Assembly: GCA_963971405.1 (NCBI GenBank)
Contig: OZ020488.1
Coordinates: forward strand, 3,658,001 to 3,722,000
From: Psococerastis gibbosa
Taxonomy: Eukaryota > Arthropoda > Insecta > Psocodea > Psocidae
Direction of reading: 5' to 3'
Length of the DNA: 64,000 bases
The translations under genes were made by a program, and so were the position numbers. The notes below the pieces were generated by a model that was given only the letters and a program-made list of their open reading frames with translations, was not told where the DNA came from and searched no databases. Of this stretch, positions 31,232 through 41,339 are shown in pieces (the first letter of the stretch is position 1; the number at the start of each line of letters is the position of its first letter).

Positions 31232-32293
31232 GTGTTATTAGAATTAAAACCAGTAAGGAAGACGGAAGGAGGACAGAGAGTCTATTTACCTTGTACCCTA
31301 GGGGATAATTTGAAGGTGGATGCTTTTGTGGATTGTGGTAGCAGCCATGTGACTGTAGCCAGTTATTTATGGACCGATTTGATAGCTGCAGGATTCAGCG
31401 TACGTCCTTGTGTTGGGAAAGCTCTGTTAGCTGACTCGAAAACGGCGGAAATAGTGGGAACCGCCCGGGGTGAGATAAAATTTGAAAACGAGGGAAACAG
31501 TAAGATTTGGCGGGGGGTTATTTTATTAGTTAAAAACCTTCCTTTTAAGCTTTTACTGGGCATGAACCTTATGCAGGATTTGAAAATGAATATTCAATTT
31601 GAACAAGATAATACCATTGTGTCGATACCTGGTTTTGGAGGTCCTACGCTGTATCCTGAAGTTAAATATTGTGATTCATCAGAGAATCAGGAAATTGTTG
31701 CAAATTTAATTATATTCGATGCATCTAAGCATACTTCTTTATATCCTAAGAAATTGGAAGTAAACCTTGAGCGGTGTCTTACTTTGACTGCAATTTTAGA
31801 TTCAGGTTGTGTACCTACGTTAATAAGCAGCAGTTATTTAAAGGTACTGGAAGATAGGGGGATCCCATTGATGTATACTACTAAGAGAATTCGGTTGGCG
31901 AATGGTGAAAATGCTCAAGTTGAGGGCGAGGTGTTTATTAATTTTAGATTTTATAATGGGTGTGAGTACCAGAGATGGAGTGGATTCGTACTAGTGGTAA
32001 AGGAGTTAACTTACCCGATGGTTTTAGGGGTAGAGTTTTTAAGAGAATCGCATATAGCTTTAGAATTCGGAACGAAACAAGAAGAATCCGGCACACAGCT
32101 CAGACTGCCGAAGGAGGAACGGGACCTTATTGATTTCAGCGAAGGGTGTTGGACGCCAGCAGAGGCCGAGGAGGAAGTCTCAAGTTGGGCGCCGCTCGGG
32201 GAGGAAAAATTTTCCAAGGAAAAAGAGTTAGAAACAGATTTGATTTCATTCGAGGAGTCAGGTTCGGGGCATAAGGAAGAAGTATTGCCGTAG
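31232..32293 (+). CDS. Gypsy protease region with two aspartyl-protease-like units (fossil)
   Basis: The 353-residue frame contains two retropepsin-like units in tandem. Unit 1 (about residues 20-130) has VDAFVDCGSSHVTVAS and later LLLGMNLMQD. Unit 2 (about residues 172-280) has LTAILDSGCVPTLISSSYL and later MVLGVEFLRES. Each has the D-x-G active-site turn and the hydrophobic-G strand of the fold. A C-terminal acidic linker follows. Family knowledge: retropepsins normally supply one unit per chain and act as dimers. A tandem pair would be unusual. Fold assignment is by motif only. Confidence 0.65.
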   Translation: MLLELKPVRKTEGGQRVYLPCTLGDNLKVDAFVDCGSSHVTVASYLWTDLIAAGFSVRPCVGKALLADSKTAEIVGTARGEIKFENEGNSKIWRGVILLVKNLPFKLLLGMNLMQDLKMNIQFEQDNTIVSIPGFGGPTLYPEVKYCDSSENQEIVANLIIFDASKHTSLYPKKLEVNLERCLTLTAILDSGCVPTLISSSYLKVLEDRGIPLMYTTKRIRLANGENAQVEGEVFINFRFYNGCEYQRWSGFVLVVKELTYPMVLGVEFLRESHIALEFGTKQEESGTQLRLPKEERDLIDFSEGCWTPAEAEEEVSSWAPLGEEKFSKEKELETDLISFEESGSGHKEEVLP

Positions 32294-32299
32294 GACCAA

Positions 32300-32632
32300 T
32301 TGGAGCGGATGATGAGAGGCAAGGAGGACCCTCCAATCAAGAATCAAGAACTAGAGGGAGTGCAGTTGATGCAAGTCTCCGCTTGTGAAGAAGGGGAAGA
32401 GTTTTGTGAGGAGAGTTTGAGGGCCTGGGAGTGGAATCCAGACGTACCTAATCAAGAGGAATTCATCCCCGTTTTTGACCATGAGAAACTGGATGAAAAT
32501 ACCAAAAGGGAATTTGAGAAGAAGATCCGCCAGTGGTTGGAGAAATTTAGTTCGAATACAGGAAAGTGTGAGACGGAAGAGCATGTGTTATATTTAAAAC
32601 CAGGGGTGGCCCCTTTTAGACATAAGCCTTGA
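32300..32632 (+). pseudogene. Gypsy pol linker and start of RT (fossil)
   Basis: An acidic linker leads into the segment before the RT palm (..EEHVLYLKPGVAPFRHKP), which is the typical HxxxLxPGxxPxR-type entry of Gypsy RT. It precedes the main RT frame at 32714. Part of the fossil element. Confidence 0.6.
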
Positions 32633-32713
32633 TACTACAACCCTACGCAGAAGGATTTTATCGCCAAAGAGGTTCAACGACTAGAAGAAGCCGGAATTAT
32701 AGAAGATTCAAAC

Positions 32714-34861
32714 TTGGACTACGCGTCTGCGATAACCCTCGCCCCCAAGCATGAGTCATGGCGAATTTGTATTGATTATCGCGATTTAAATAGTAGACTG
32801 CATACTTTAGCTTATCCACTGAATAATATACGAGATATAATAGATAGCCTGAGGGGTGCTGCATTCATGTGTGTATTGGATATCAAAAATGCATTCAATG
32901 GGTTGAAACTGAATGAGGCTAGTAGACACCTGACGAGTTTTATAGTACCGGGGGGGCTGAAACAGTTTAAATATTGCCCTTATGGCATAAACTCAATACC
33001 AGCTGCTTATACGAAATTTTTAACAAAGATCCTTAGAGGTACCGAGGACTTTTGCAAACACTATATAGACGATGTAATTATTTATGCTGATTCAGCTAAG
33101 TCCCTTATGGATAAGATAGATATTGTACTATCAAAATTATATAATGCAAATCTCCAGATTCAATGGAGAAAAACGGTATGGTGCGCCAGTCATGTGACAT
33201 ACTGCGGTATGCGGGTGGGGCAAAACGAACTTCAGCTCACTGATGATCGAGTGGTGGCCATTAGCAAACTACAACCCCCGAGGACAGTACATGAGGTCCG
33301 TAGTTGTTTGGGAATTTTTAGCTATGTTAGGAGGTTTGTAACTCAGTTCGCAAAGATCTCGGTACCTCTAACGAGGCTTCTAAAGAAAGATGTACCTTTT
33401 GTTTGGGGGGAGGTGGAACAAACCGCTTTTGACACCCTTAAAGAAATTTTGTCATCCCCTCCTGTGTTAAAATTGCCTGATTGGGATTTGGGGTTTTCAT
33501 TGAAAACGGACGCGTCCACGACCGCTGTTGCAGCTGAGTTATTTCAGGTGGTAGATGGTAAACATCAGATCTGTGCTTTCGCTTCTAAGGTCTTATCCGA
33601 GGCCCAGCGGAAATACAGTATTTGTGAATTGGAAATGTACGCTTTAATTTTTGGTATTAAGACATTTGAGCACTATCTTTTAAACAAACCAGGACCCTTT
33701 ACAGTCTGGAGCGATAGCACAGGGCTGGTGTTTAACAAAGGGATGCAATCGAGTAGCGGAAGGATGGCCCGCTGGACTAACTTTTTACAAGCTTATGAAT
33801 TTAACATAAAGCATATCCCTGCTGACCAGATGATGTTGCCTGATGCACTCAGTCGGATTAGGATAGCGGCGTTGTCGTGCGCAGAGGAGACAGAGTCGTT
33901 GCCCTCATTCGACTCAATGCAAGATCCTTGGTACTTGGACTTGTGTGAGAAGGTTTCTCGGTTGCCTGAAAGCTTCCCTGCCATCACATCAGAGGGAAAG
34001 AGATTATTTAAAATTGGGAAAGGTCAGAAGCCTAACTTCGAGTGGGTGAAGTATTTGGTGGTACCGAAAGAATTTAGGAATCTAGTATTAAAGAACGCCC
34101 ACGACCATCCTAGTGCAGCACATGGAGGGTTTTATAAGACACTAAAGAGGGTGCAATCCCAATTTTGGTGGAAACAAATGAGGACCGATGTCTCAATGTA
34201 TGTAAGAAAATGCCTGGTGTGTCAAAAATTTAAGCCAAGAAACCTTGCTCCTGCAGGTTTAATGAAGGTGAAGGAACCTAATGTTAAGGTGGGGCGGATT
34301 TGGGCAACCGACTTCCTCACCATGTCCCGTTCTAAGGAGGGGTATAATCAAATATTAATTTTCCATGAAACATGTTCAAAATGGACTATTGGGATACCTG
34401 TAAGGAAGGCCACTGGACGTTCCTTGGTGGAGGCGTTACACAGACATATTGTCACTGAATATGGTCCCCCTACGGTACTATTGAGCGACTCAGGTCCCCA
34501 GTATACGAGCCGAGAGTATGTAAAGTATTGTAACCAAATGAAGATACGAATTGCCCGTTGGCCGCTTTATAGCCCGTCTCAGAATGTAGCTGAATACTAT
34601 GTGGGAAGAGTGAAGCGAAGTATCTCCTTTTGTCTAACTAAGAATCAATCAGAATGGCCTAAGTACCTAAGGTATGCGCTTTTTGCTTTAAATAGTGGGG
34701 TGTCGGAAGTAACCGGGTATTCTGCAGCGAAATTATTTTTGGGTAGAGAGCTACAAAATTTTTTTGAACCATGTACACCTGAGAGGGAGGGAAGTGCCGT
34801 GCCGTTTGATCCACTGTCTTATCAGGGTGATTTAGCTGGGGGAATTTGGTACTATTCTTAA
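32714..34861 (+). CDS. Gypsy RT, RNase H and integrase (fossil)
   Basis: The 715-residue frame holds in order: RT fingers (SWRICIDYRDLNSR), palm (CVLDIKNAFNGLKL, then HYIDDVIIYADS at about 116-127), RNase H (LKTDASTTAVAAEL at about 263, LEMYALIFGIKTFEHYL, SDSTGLV), the H2C2 integrase finger (HDHPSAAHGG..CLVCQKFKPRN, about 460-507) and the DDE core (WATDFL at about 530, LLSDSGPQYTS at about 588, then a catalytic-helix region near 625). In life it copies RNA into DNA and integrates it. YIDD and gene order place it in Ty3/Gypsy. Confidence 0.9.
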   Translation: MDYASAITLAPKHESWRICIDYRDLNSRLHTLAYPLNNIRDIIDSLRGAAFMCVLDIKNAFNGLKLNEASRHLTSFIVPGGLKQFKYCPYGINSIPAAYTKFLTKILRGTEDFCKHYIDDVIIYADSAKSLMDKIDIVLSKLYNANLQIQWRKTVWCASHVTYCGMRVGQNELQLTDDRVVAISKLQPPRTVHEVRSCLGIFSYVRRFVTQFAKISVPLTRLLKKDVPFVWGEVEQTAFDTLKEILSSPPVLKLPDWDLGFSLKTDASTTAVAAELFQVVDGKHQICAFASKVLSEAQRKYSICELEMYALIFGIKTFEHYLLNKPGPFTVWSDSTGLVFNKGMQSSSGRMARWTNFLQAYEFNIKHIPADQMMLPDALSRIRIAALSCAEETESLPSFDSMQDPWYLDLCEKVSRLPESFPAITSEGKRLFKIGKGQKPNFEWVKYLVVPKEFRNLVLKNAHDHPSAAHGGFYKTLKRVQSQFWWKQMRTDVSMYVRKCLVCQKFKPRNLAPAGLMKVKEPNVKVGRIWATDFLTMSRSKEGYNQILIFHETCSKWTIGIPVRKATGRSLVEALHRHIVTEYGPPTVLLSDSGPQYTSREYVKYCNQMKIRIARWPLYSPSQNVAEYYVGRVKRSISFCLTKNQSEWPKYLRYALFALNSGVSEVTGYSAAKLFLGRELQNFFEPCTPEREGSAVPFDPLSYQGDLAGGIWYYS

Positions 34862-34943
34862 AGACATACAGATAGCCCATAGGAAGGCAAAGGAGACCCA
34901 GTCCCATCGGTATAATCTAAGAAGAAGAGATGTAAGTTATAAA

Positions 34944-35144
34944 GTGGGAGATTTAGTTTGGAAAAGGGCATACGGTCAATCACAGTTAATTCATAATTTT
35001 AATGCAAAGCTAGCTTCGGCATGTGATGGTCCTTTCAAGGTGGAGAAACGACACGGTACGTCCAACCAGTACGAATTGGGTACGGTAGAAGGAAAGTTGA
35101 TTGGTAAATATCATGTGGATCAGTTAAAGCCATACATTACCTAA
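34944..35144 (+). pseudogene. Gypsy integrase C-terminal segment (fossil)
   Basis: MGDLVWKRAYGQSQLIHNFN, then FKVEKRHGTSNQYELG and GKYHVDQLKPYI, match the GDLV..R....KL...GPF.V.......Y.L....G....H.D.LKP pattern at the end of Gypsy integrases. It closes the pol region. Confidence 0.75.
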
Positions 35145-35605
35145 TTAATAATTAATTAAATAAATAAATAAATTTTTCTCTTTGAATGGGAGGGGAGGGA
35201 TAGGATCGCGAAGTTTTTCGAGAAATCTGCGTACACCCGATTATCGTAATCGGAAACAGCTTGAGAACATAAAAGTTCAAAATATTATTAAGAACAATTG
35301 GTAGAGTGTACTCCCAAAATACTTGTGTATAATTATGGGTAAGAGGTGAAATGGATAAGAAATCTGGTGGGGTAAATAATGTATACGATAGAGTTCGTGA
35401 CCCGAGAGCCAAGTATGGCTTATGGCAATGATGTGGGAGGTTGAATCTTTAAGGGTACTCCCGGGTTATTAAATTTTGTGTTGAGTAAATGAATGGCATT
35501 GTAAATTGTCCTGTGGTTGTGGAATCGTACCAGGATAATCTAATATATATTAAATGGCCGTTGTGTTATATTACAGCTGCTTCCACATGATAGAGGAAGG
35601 GGGAG

Positions 35606-36080
35606 CTGTAGGTTACCATTTGGGCGTGTTGACAAAGGTCTCACGTACCGGGGAACGTGGTGGTAGTTGTGTGTTTTAGACTCGAGTAGAAGTCTATGAA
35701 CAGAGTAGTGATTCTGAGTAAGAATGCTCTGTGTAACCATTGTCCGGCTTAGGAAGTTACGGAATGGGTTTTTGGTCCTATGGGTATAGGTCAAAATTTG
35801 TAACCTTTGGCTACAAGTTAGCAAAGGCTGGTCATTATTGTAATTATTATATTGTTAAAAGTTGTGGAAGAGATGGAGCTTTCCTCCTTCTTCTACCATG
35901 TGGAGGTAGTATACCAGGGCAGTGGAGCCGTGGTCAGAACATTAATTTTCGTGACCCCAGGAAGGGGGAGTTGTATTTGTATTTGAATTCATTAAGAATT
36001 ATTGCATTTTGGTGGGACAGGTTATACCGTGATAGCACGGGCACTCAGTGCACTGCCGTGACTATTACTTAGGTAGGCCT
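35606..36080 (+). repeat. candidate 3' LTR (fossil)
   Basis: A purine-rich tract (AGAGGAAGGGGGAGC, about 35591-35605) is followed by TGTAGGTTACC, the arrangement expected for a Gypsy polypurine tract and LTR start. No second copy of this sequence was found upstream, so it is inference from position and motif. The right edge is uncertain. Confidence 0.35.
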
Positions 36081-36101
36081 AGGCCGATACCAGTGTGGCG
36101 T

Positions 36102-36121
36102 AAAAAAAAAAAAAAAAAAAA
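36102..36121 (+). repeat. poly(A) run
   Basis: About 20 consecutive A after GTGTGGCGT. It may be the tail of a retroposed sequence or the boundary between the Gypsy fossil and the next segment. Confidence 0.6.
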
Positions 36122-36353
36122 TTATGTATCTTATAATCAGTTGTGAAACTGGAGCCTGCAGATAGCCAGGAGGGTTAGGTTAGGTATATTGAACCCTAGC
36201 CTATGTCGAGTGTTAATGTGATGGCGCTGAGATGAGGTGACTATCATATCACTCTCTGAGAGACCGTTTGCGAAAATCAACAGCCTGGTAGAGTGAGTTT
36301 GTAGAAAAGTAGGTAAATTCATTGAAGATCAATTCGGTCGGGTATCTGCGGGG

Positions 36354-37335
36354 ATGCAACAACGCAACTCTTATGATACAATTAATGGTACTTCTAAGCA
36401 GATAAAGATTACTCTGCTAACCCTGGAACTCGCAAACGGATCAACGAACATAAAAGGAAATGAGAAGACGACTGCCAAGCCCGAAAAGCAAGGGAGCCCT
36501 GGAGATGAGGAAGACACCAACTGCGCCAAGTATGAGGAGGACTGGAGAGTCACCCAATGCGCATCTAGCCTGAGGCAAACCGACTTAATAACCAAGTATG
36601 TTTTCAACAACTACCTGGATGTATAGCCAAAGCCAAAGGAACACCAACTGTGCAGTACTACTCTATGGGTTTTACTACTGGTGCCGACCACAAAGTGATG
36701 GTTGGGAGGATCGACGACCCGAAGCTCGCAGCAGGTTATGCATACGAATATTCCTTGAAAAGTTGGTACTTCCAAAAAGTACTGATTGACCTGGGTAAGG
36801 AGTTTGACAAACCTGTCACCCTGTACACTACAACTGAATTAACCGGACTACCTAAATGGGAAGGCGATTTCATGACTGGGCGTCAATGAACTGGATACGG
36901 AGAACTCTATGCCGCCTACCAATCGGACACTGCTGGCAAGATGGACCTCGCCTTAATGACCAGTGAAAACTGCGGCAGATACGAAAAGTGGGTGAAGGAG
37001 AACTTGGCCACAACTATGAAAGGAGTGGTCATTGTTTTTGGACCCAATAGTTGGTGCCCTGTATTAAAGGATGGCGTTATGGACATAGTGGTCGCCGATA
37101 TGGTTGAAGTAGACACTATATCCACCAGCGGTGAGAGGGTTAAAGCCTACACCACTAAGAACGCTGTGTGGAAGGACGGCTACTTTGGCTCCCCAAGCAA
37201 TACCATGAAATCGGTTTTTCAGTAAGGCGGGCCGAAAATCCCCAACCCGCCGCGAAAGGATATCAGCGCCGAGCTTGGGAACAGAACATGACCGACGAAG
37301 AACAGGCAAAGGCAAATGAACGCGAAGAAGAACTA
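36354..37335 (+). pseudogene. unrecognised gene-like segment, 5' part
   Basis: The segment begins MQQRNSYDTINGTSKQIKIT and continues as coding-like sequence in several stretches: YYSMGFTTGADHKVMVGRID, WYFQKVLIDLGKEFDKPVTL, LMTSENCGRYEKWVKENL and TTKNAVWKDGYFGSPSNTMK. Composition is protein-like throughout but the segment is not a single clean frame. No family is recognised. The absence of long introns, and a small membrane-type ORF close behind its other half, would suit a virus-derived or other compact foreign segment. A host gene is not excluded. A mariner inserted after its EEEL segment at 37336 separates it from 42461. Confidence 0.4.
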
Positions 37336-38262
37336 CGAGGTGAGTCTGATAAGTTCGGTAAACTCGGTATTTTGAATGACCCAGCAAAAATGCACGTTGT
37401 TGTTTTAAAACCAGGCGTCCTTGAACACCATAACGGTAGAATATCACCCGCTCAGGGTTACCAACTTAGGGGTTTTCCCCCTAAATTTAGGGATTAAAAA
37501 AGTCGAATGGGATTTTTTTAGGGGTGTTATATTTTTAGGGGTATTTTGAGGGATTTTTTTCAAAATTTCTGATTGTCATTCATTATTTGCTTATTAAAAT
37601 GCCTAAAACTACAGATAAGAAAAAATATCGACAAAAATACTCTAAGGCTTGGGAAACAGATTCAGACTTGAAAGGTAAAGTTATTCTATTTTATTTTTAT
37701 AATTTATAGAAAGGACTAGGATGTTCGCAGTTAGTTGAATGACCACTTAAATGTTTAACTTTGAATTTGAATAGAGAATACGTTATTTTTAACCTCCTGG
37801 TCCTGTTTATAATAAATTACGTTAAACGATATTAAATTTAAAACATTTAATTCAAAATTCATAATCGTTTACCATAGAATTGCCGACGTCGTCGAATTGC
37901 AGCCGTAATTGTTCTTCAATAAAGTTCAAAAAAGGTATTTTCATTTTATTTCGGTAAATAATCTACCACCTCTGTTATAACTACATGCACGTTTGTTGGA
38001 TTTCTGGTGTGAACTTCTATATACATTTACTATTTACTATAAAAAATTATGTGGCATTGGTTTTATCATGTTAAGAGTTATTTTTTCAGGTTTTTAATAA
38101 GTTACTTGGTCTCTGGTGTGGATATGCTGATATTTATACTATAAATTACTTGTTAAATATTGTGTTTTGTTATGATTAATACTTTTCTTACTGTGAATTG
38201 CTGTATCTGCAAAGTTACTCAAGTCATGTATCGTTATTTACAATTTATTCTTTTATTGCAGG

Positions 38263-38537
38263 TTGGTTGGGACCTGACAATACGGATGCTAACTTGGCCT
38301 ATTGTCGCTATTGTCATGCGACTTTAAAAGCTCACAAAAAGGATTTAATTAGTCATGCGAAGACTGACAAACATAAAAAATTTACGCAATGGGAAAAATC
38401 AGCCAAATCAACTACATCGATAACAAAAATCTATAAACCAGAGTTGGCAGAAAGTACGAAAGTTGCCGAATTGAAAATATCTGCCTTTATCGCTGAACAT
38501 TGTTCTTTGTTAACAGTTGATCACTTAATAAGTACCT
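38263..38537 (+). pseudogene. hAT transposase exon 2 (BED finger), second family member
   Basis: GWLGPDNTDANLAYCRYCHA..KAHKKDLISHAKTDKHKK gives the C-x2-C..H-x5-H finger in the same position as in the 7310 exon. It continues SAFIAEHCSLLTVDHL, which matches the start of the other element's main exon (AVFIANHSSTRAIDHL), so here no intron separates the two. The frame is cut by the maT insertion. Confidence 0.75.
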
Positions 38538-38659
38538 AGTCATGCCATAAGTTCTGTCCCTAGTGCATTTTGGCCACCCCTGACGAAATGTCAAGGACAA
38601 TGGTTTGGCCACCCTAGCAATTGCTTACAGTAGTCACGTAGGTAGTGCAATAACATCAG

Positions 38660-39204
38660 TTGCGGTTGATCCGTCGATTTATTATGATGGATTGGGGTGC
38701 TAGCGAAAACCGTGTTACTGTAATGTCGGCATCGGACATTTTCAAAACTCTGAAAAACCTAAAAATAACTCAAAAGTTTGTGTACCGTACCATTAAACGT
38801 TACCGTGAGAACTTTGCTGTTGATGACAGACCAAGATCTGGACGTCCGAGGACTGTAAGAACTTCTCATGCGATTAAAGCCGTGAGGGAGCGAATTCGCA
38901 GAAATCCCCTCCGAAAACAGAAAGTCATGAGCAGGGAACTCGATATGTCCACGCGATCAATATCGAGACTAATCCGTGATGACCTACAGATGAAGGCCTA
39001 CCGTAGATCCACAGGACATCTTCTTACTCCAGCCCTACGAGCCATTAGGAAGGAAAGAGCCAAGGCACTACTAGCGTGGCACGCCGTCCATGGCCACGAA
39101 TGGATACTCTTCACAGATGAGAAAATTTTCACGATCGAGGAGTCCTATAACCGCCAAAATGATAAAGTATACGCACACACCTCCCAGCAAGCCAGAGAAG
39201 TTTA
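38660..39204 (+). CDS. maT transposase, N-terminal part
   Basis: A 183-residue frame. HTH segments are FKTLKNLKITQKFVYRTIKR and MSRELDMSTRSISRLIRDDL, with the linker GRPRTVRTSHAI between them. The first catalytic Asp is in WILFTDEKIFTIEE. The frame reaches YAHTSQQAREVYP and stops where the virus-like segment begins. The matching C-terminal part resumes at about 40113. The Met at 38660 or 38684 could be the start. Confidence 0.85.
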
Positions 39205-40112
39205 TCCTTGAGCGCCGAGATGTCGGACGTCTCTGCGAGGGTATACGCGCTTTTGCGCGACTTAGAGCAATATTTGGTGGCGCCAAGGGCGCAGTATTCA
39301 AATGAGGCGAATTGTTCGCGTGTGTTTTGTGCGCAGAACGGGCTTGACCCAATCGGCACTAGACAGGAAAGGGTAGCCGCCTTTCGTGCTTTTGCATCAA
39401 TGGTGGTTTACGTTGTACGTCTCCAGGGATCAAGGGTTGTGTATCCGAATTCGGTCGGGATTGGTCAGACAAATGAATTGCTTGACCAACTACGTAGGAA
39501 TTATAGAGTGGACACCACATTTTTAAATTTGTTGATGCACTTGGAAAGAACCGGTGGGAATACTATCTCACAGGTCATCGAAGCAACCCTTGAACCATCA
39601 CCTTACCCATTCCTACCGCCCGCGTCTGGCATTTACTACATCTCGCAGAATACTTTTCTGATGTATGTAAATGCCGGCGGCCAGGCTGTAATCAACCTAC
39701 CCCCCACGCTTCGCTTTGCGCGCGTAAATTATCATTTTTTAAATGAGATGTATGGCTCTACGATAACACTCCCTAATATTGATGCTTTCAATATAGGGGC
39801 TGGAAGTATAAGGCTGCAAGCTGCCGTTATTCCTAACGGAGCTATTATCTCAGGTGGTGGCGCGTTTTCACTGCGCGCTCCTGGGATGGGTCGCAGTGCA
39901 TGCGTCGTGCAGTTTAACGACGTTCGTATCGTAGAGCCAGGGGCCGGGTTCCTTGATCTGCTAACGCCCGATAACTGGGCCAACTTGACGGATCGTGACC
40001 CGTTCGCCTATGATATGGCGATAATAGAGGTCATAACAGCATTAAGACTGACTGAGGTTTATGACTTGAGAGCCACCCCTGAAAGAGTGGTTCCCAGAGC
40101 AAAACTGCTCTC
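39205..40112 (+). CDS. virus-like protein segment inside maT (fossil), family unassigned
   Basis: An uninterrupted frame of about 300 codons, higher in GC than its surroundings and unrelated to transposases. It starts MSDVSARVYALLRDLEQYLV at 39220 (the open frame begins at 39208). The first third is helical (RVAAFRAFASMVVYVVRLQG, ELLDQLRRNYRVDTTFLNLL). A strand- and glycine-rich middle follows (GIYYISQNTFLMYVNAGG, IPNGAIISGGGAFSLRAPG), then a final helix (DMAIIEVITALRL). Size and composition recall nucleoproteins or capsids of RNA viruses that are often endogenised in arthropods. I cannot name a family, and a captured host gene is possible. The part present looks whole in frame. Confidence 0.5.
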
Positions 40113-40629
40113 AATTTTGATACACGTTGGATACCACCGAGGACACCACCCGTCTTCAGTGATGGTCTGGTGGGGTGTGTCGTACCAGGGGGTGACTTCC
40201 TTGCATTTTTGCGAAAAAGGGGTGAAAACGGGAGCAAAAGTGTACCAGGCGGATGTGTTAGAAGGTGTAGTGAAGCCCCTGAACACTACCTTGTTCAATG
40301 GACACGATTGGTGTTTCCAGCAAGACTCTGCGCCAGCCCATAAGGCCAAAACCACACAAGAGTGGCTCAGGACACACGTACCGGACTTCATAGCGGCCGA
40401 AAATTGGCCTTCGGGTAGCCCAGACCTCAACCCACTGGACTATGCCTTGTGGTCTGTTTTGGAGGCCACAGCCTTCTCTACTCGTCACCCCAATTTGGAC
40501 AGCCTAAAAAAATCTTTGACGAAAGCAGTCGAGCAGATGCCCATCCAAACCGTGCGTGCCGCCATAGATGCATGGCCCGACCGTCTTCGCGCTTGTGTGG
40601 AAGCTGATGGCGGCCATTTTGAATTGTAA
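40113..40629 (+). CDS. maT transposase, C-terminal part
   Basis: The transposase resumes as GYHRGHHPSSVMVWWGVSYQ, ..GHDWCFQQDSAPAHKAKT (second Asp), SGSPDLNPLDYALWSVLE (third Asp) and RAAIDAWPDRLRACVEADGG. These are textbook landmarks of the catalytic domain. The upstream virus-like frame runs straight into it without a stop, so a read-through fusion ORF of 473 codons exists. This is probably chance. Separation from its N-terminus makes the transposase non-functional. Confidence 0.9.
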
Positions 40630-40746
40630 TGATTTTTTTGAATTGCCAATTAGTTACTTGATTTAATAAAAAAAGAACTAACCCGATATCATCTTTCGTT
40701 TTCTCTTAGCATAGGAAAGTGTTAGGGACAGAAGTTATGGCAGGAC

Positions 40747-41310
40747 TAGGTATACTGCCACAACTAGATCCATCGTCGGACGCTTTAAAGAACCTAAAGC
40801 TTCATCGAACTAAGTGTTCAATGTTGATAAAAAAATGTGCTTGGGCCATCAATGCTGGAAGATCTGATAGAAGAGATCGGAGATTCTCCCTACTCAATAA
40901 TAATTGATGAAAGTACTGATTTATCAACGCTCAAAGTTTTATGCATTATGGTACGTTTTTTTCTCACAAAAAAAGACAAGTTGTAACAACTTTTTACCGA
41001 ATCTTAAAAATAATAAAGTGTGACGCGGAAAGTGTACACCAAGTAATTGTGGATCAATTTAAAAAAGATGGCCTAAAGCTTGAAAATCATATCGGAATCG
41101 GGGTTGATGGAGCTAATGTGATGATTGGAAAGTACAATTCTGTTACTGCTTTATTGAAAAAAGAACTGCCTGATTTGATTGTTGTTAAATGTGTTAGTCA
41201 CTCCTTACATTTATGCGCGGAAAAAGCATCGGAATTACTACCTCGCCAACTTGAGTTTCTTGTTAGAGAAACACATAACTGGTATCATACAGCCCGAAAC
41301 GATTGGCTCC
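40747..41310 (+). pseudogene. hAT transposase core fragments after maT
   Basis: GILPQLDPSSDALKNLKLHR corresponds to the LQNLRLHRTKCAKLI region of the intact hAT. YSIIIDESTDLSTLKVLCIM holds the first Asp. HIGIGVDGANVMIGKYNSVT holds the second, then LIVVKCVSHSLHLCAEKAS, then LEFLVRETHNWYHTA. Frames change between the first and second stretches, and the sequence ends abruptly at about 41310. The fragment is inactive. Confidence 0.8.
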
Positions 41311-41339
41311 ACCTAGTGTGACCATGTCTACCCTCACCG

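Larger units (their letters stand above)
27810..36080 (+). mobile_element. Ty3/Gypsy-type LTR retrotransposon, fossil
   Basis: The element has the order gag-like region (27810-28775), nucleic-acid-binding knuckle (about 30877-30930), protease (31232-32293), reverse transcriptase, RNase H and integrase (32714-34861) and an integrase tail (34944-35144). The gag region is interrupted by unrelated DNA at about 28776-30640. A purine-rich tract at 35592-35605 precedes a candidate 3' LTR. No matching 5' LTR was found. The copy is broken, with one large insertion and a few smaller breaks. Readable domains over most of the length suggest moderate age. Confidence 0.85.
38539..40746 (+). mobile_element. 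maT-like mariner (DD37D), nested in hAT
   Basis: The TIRs (GTCATGCCATAAGTTCTGTCCCTA at 38539, and its near-complement ending ..ATGGCAGGAC at 40746) are flanked by TA on both sides. The transposase is split by the virus-like insert at about 39205-40112. A truncated relative lies at 11908-12378. The spacing between the second catalytic Asp (FQQDSAPAH) and the third (NPLDY) is 37 residues, which is diagnostic of the DD37D maT clade. Confidence 0.9.
37454..41310 (+). mobile_element. hAT element fragment nested in the mariner
   Basis: It starts CAGGGTTACCAACTTAGGGG, a CAGGG-type hAT terminus. A first exon at about 37599-37675 (MPKTTDKKKYRQKYSKAWET, then DLKG and a GTAAAG donor-like site) and an acceptor (TTTTATTGCAG, about 38252-38262) parallel the intact hAT at 5919. 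The BED-type finger (YCRYCHATLKAHKKDLISH) is followed by core segments at 40719-41310. The C-terminal half and 3' TIR are absent. It is split by the maT element at 38539-40746. Confidence 0.8.

Noticed and set aside
36170-36186. GGTTAGGTTAGG as arthropod telomeric repeat
   Set aside because: Only two units, within chance expectation and not at a chromosome end.
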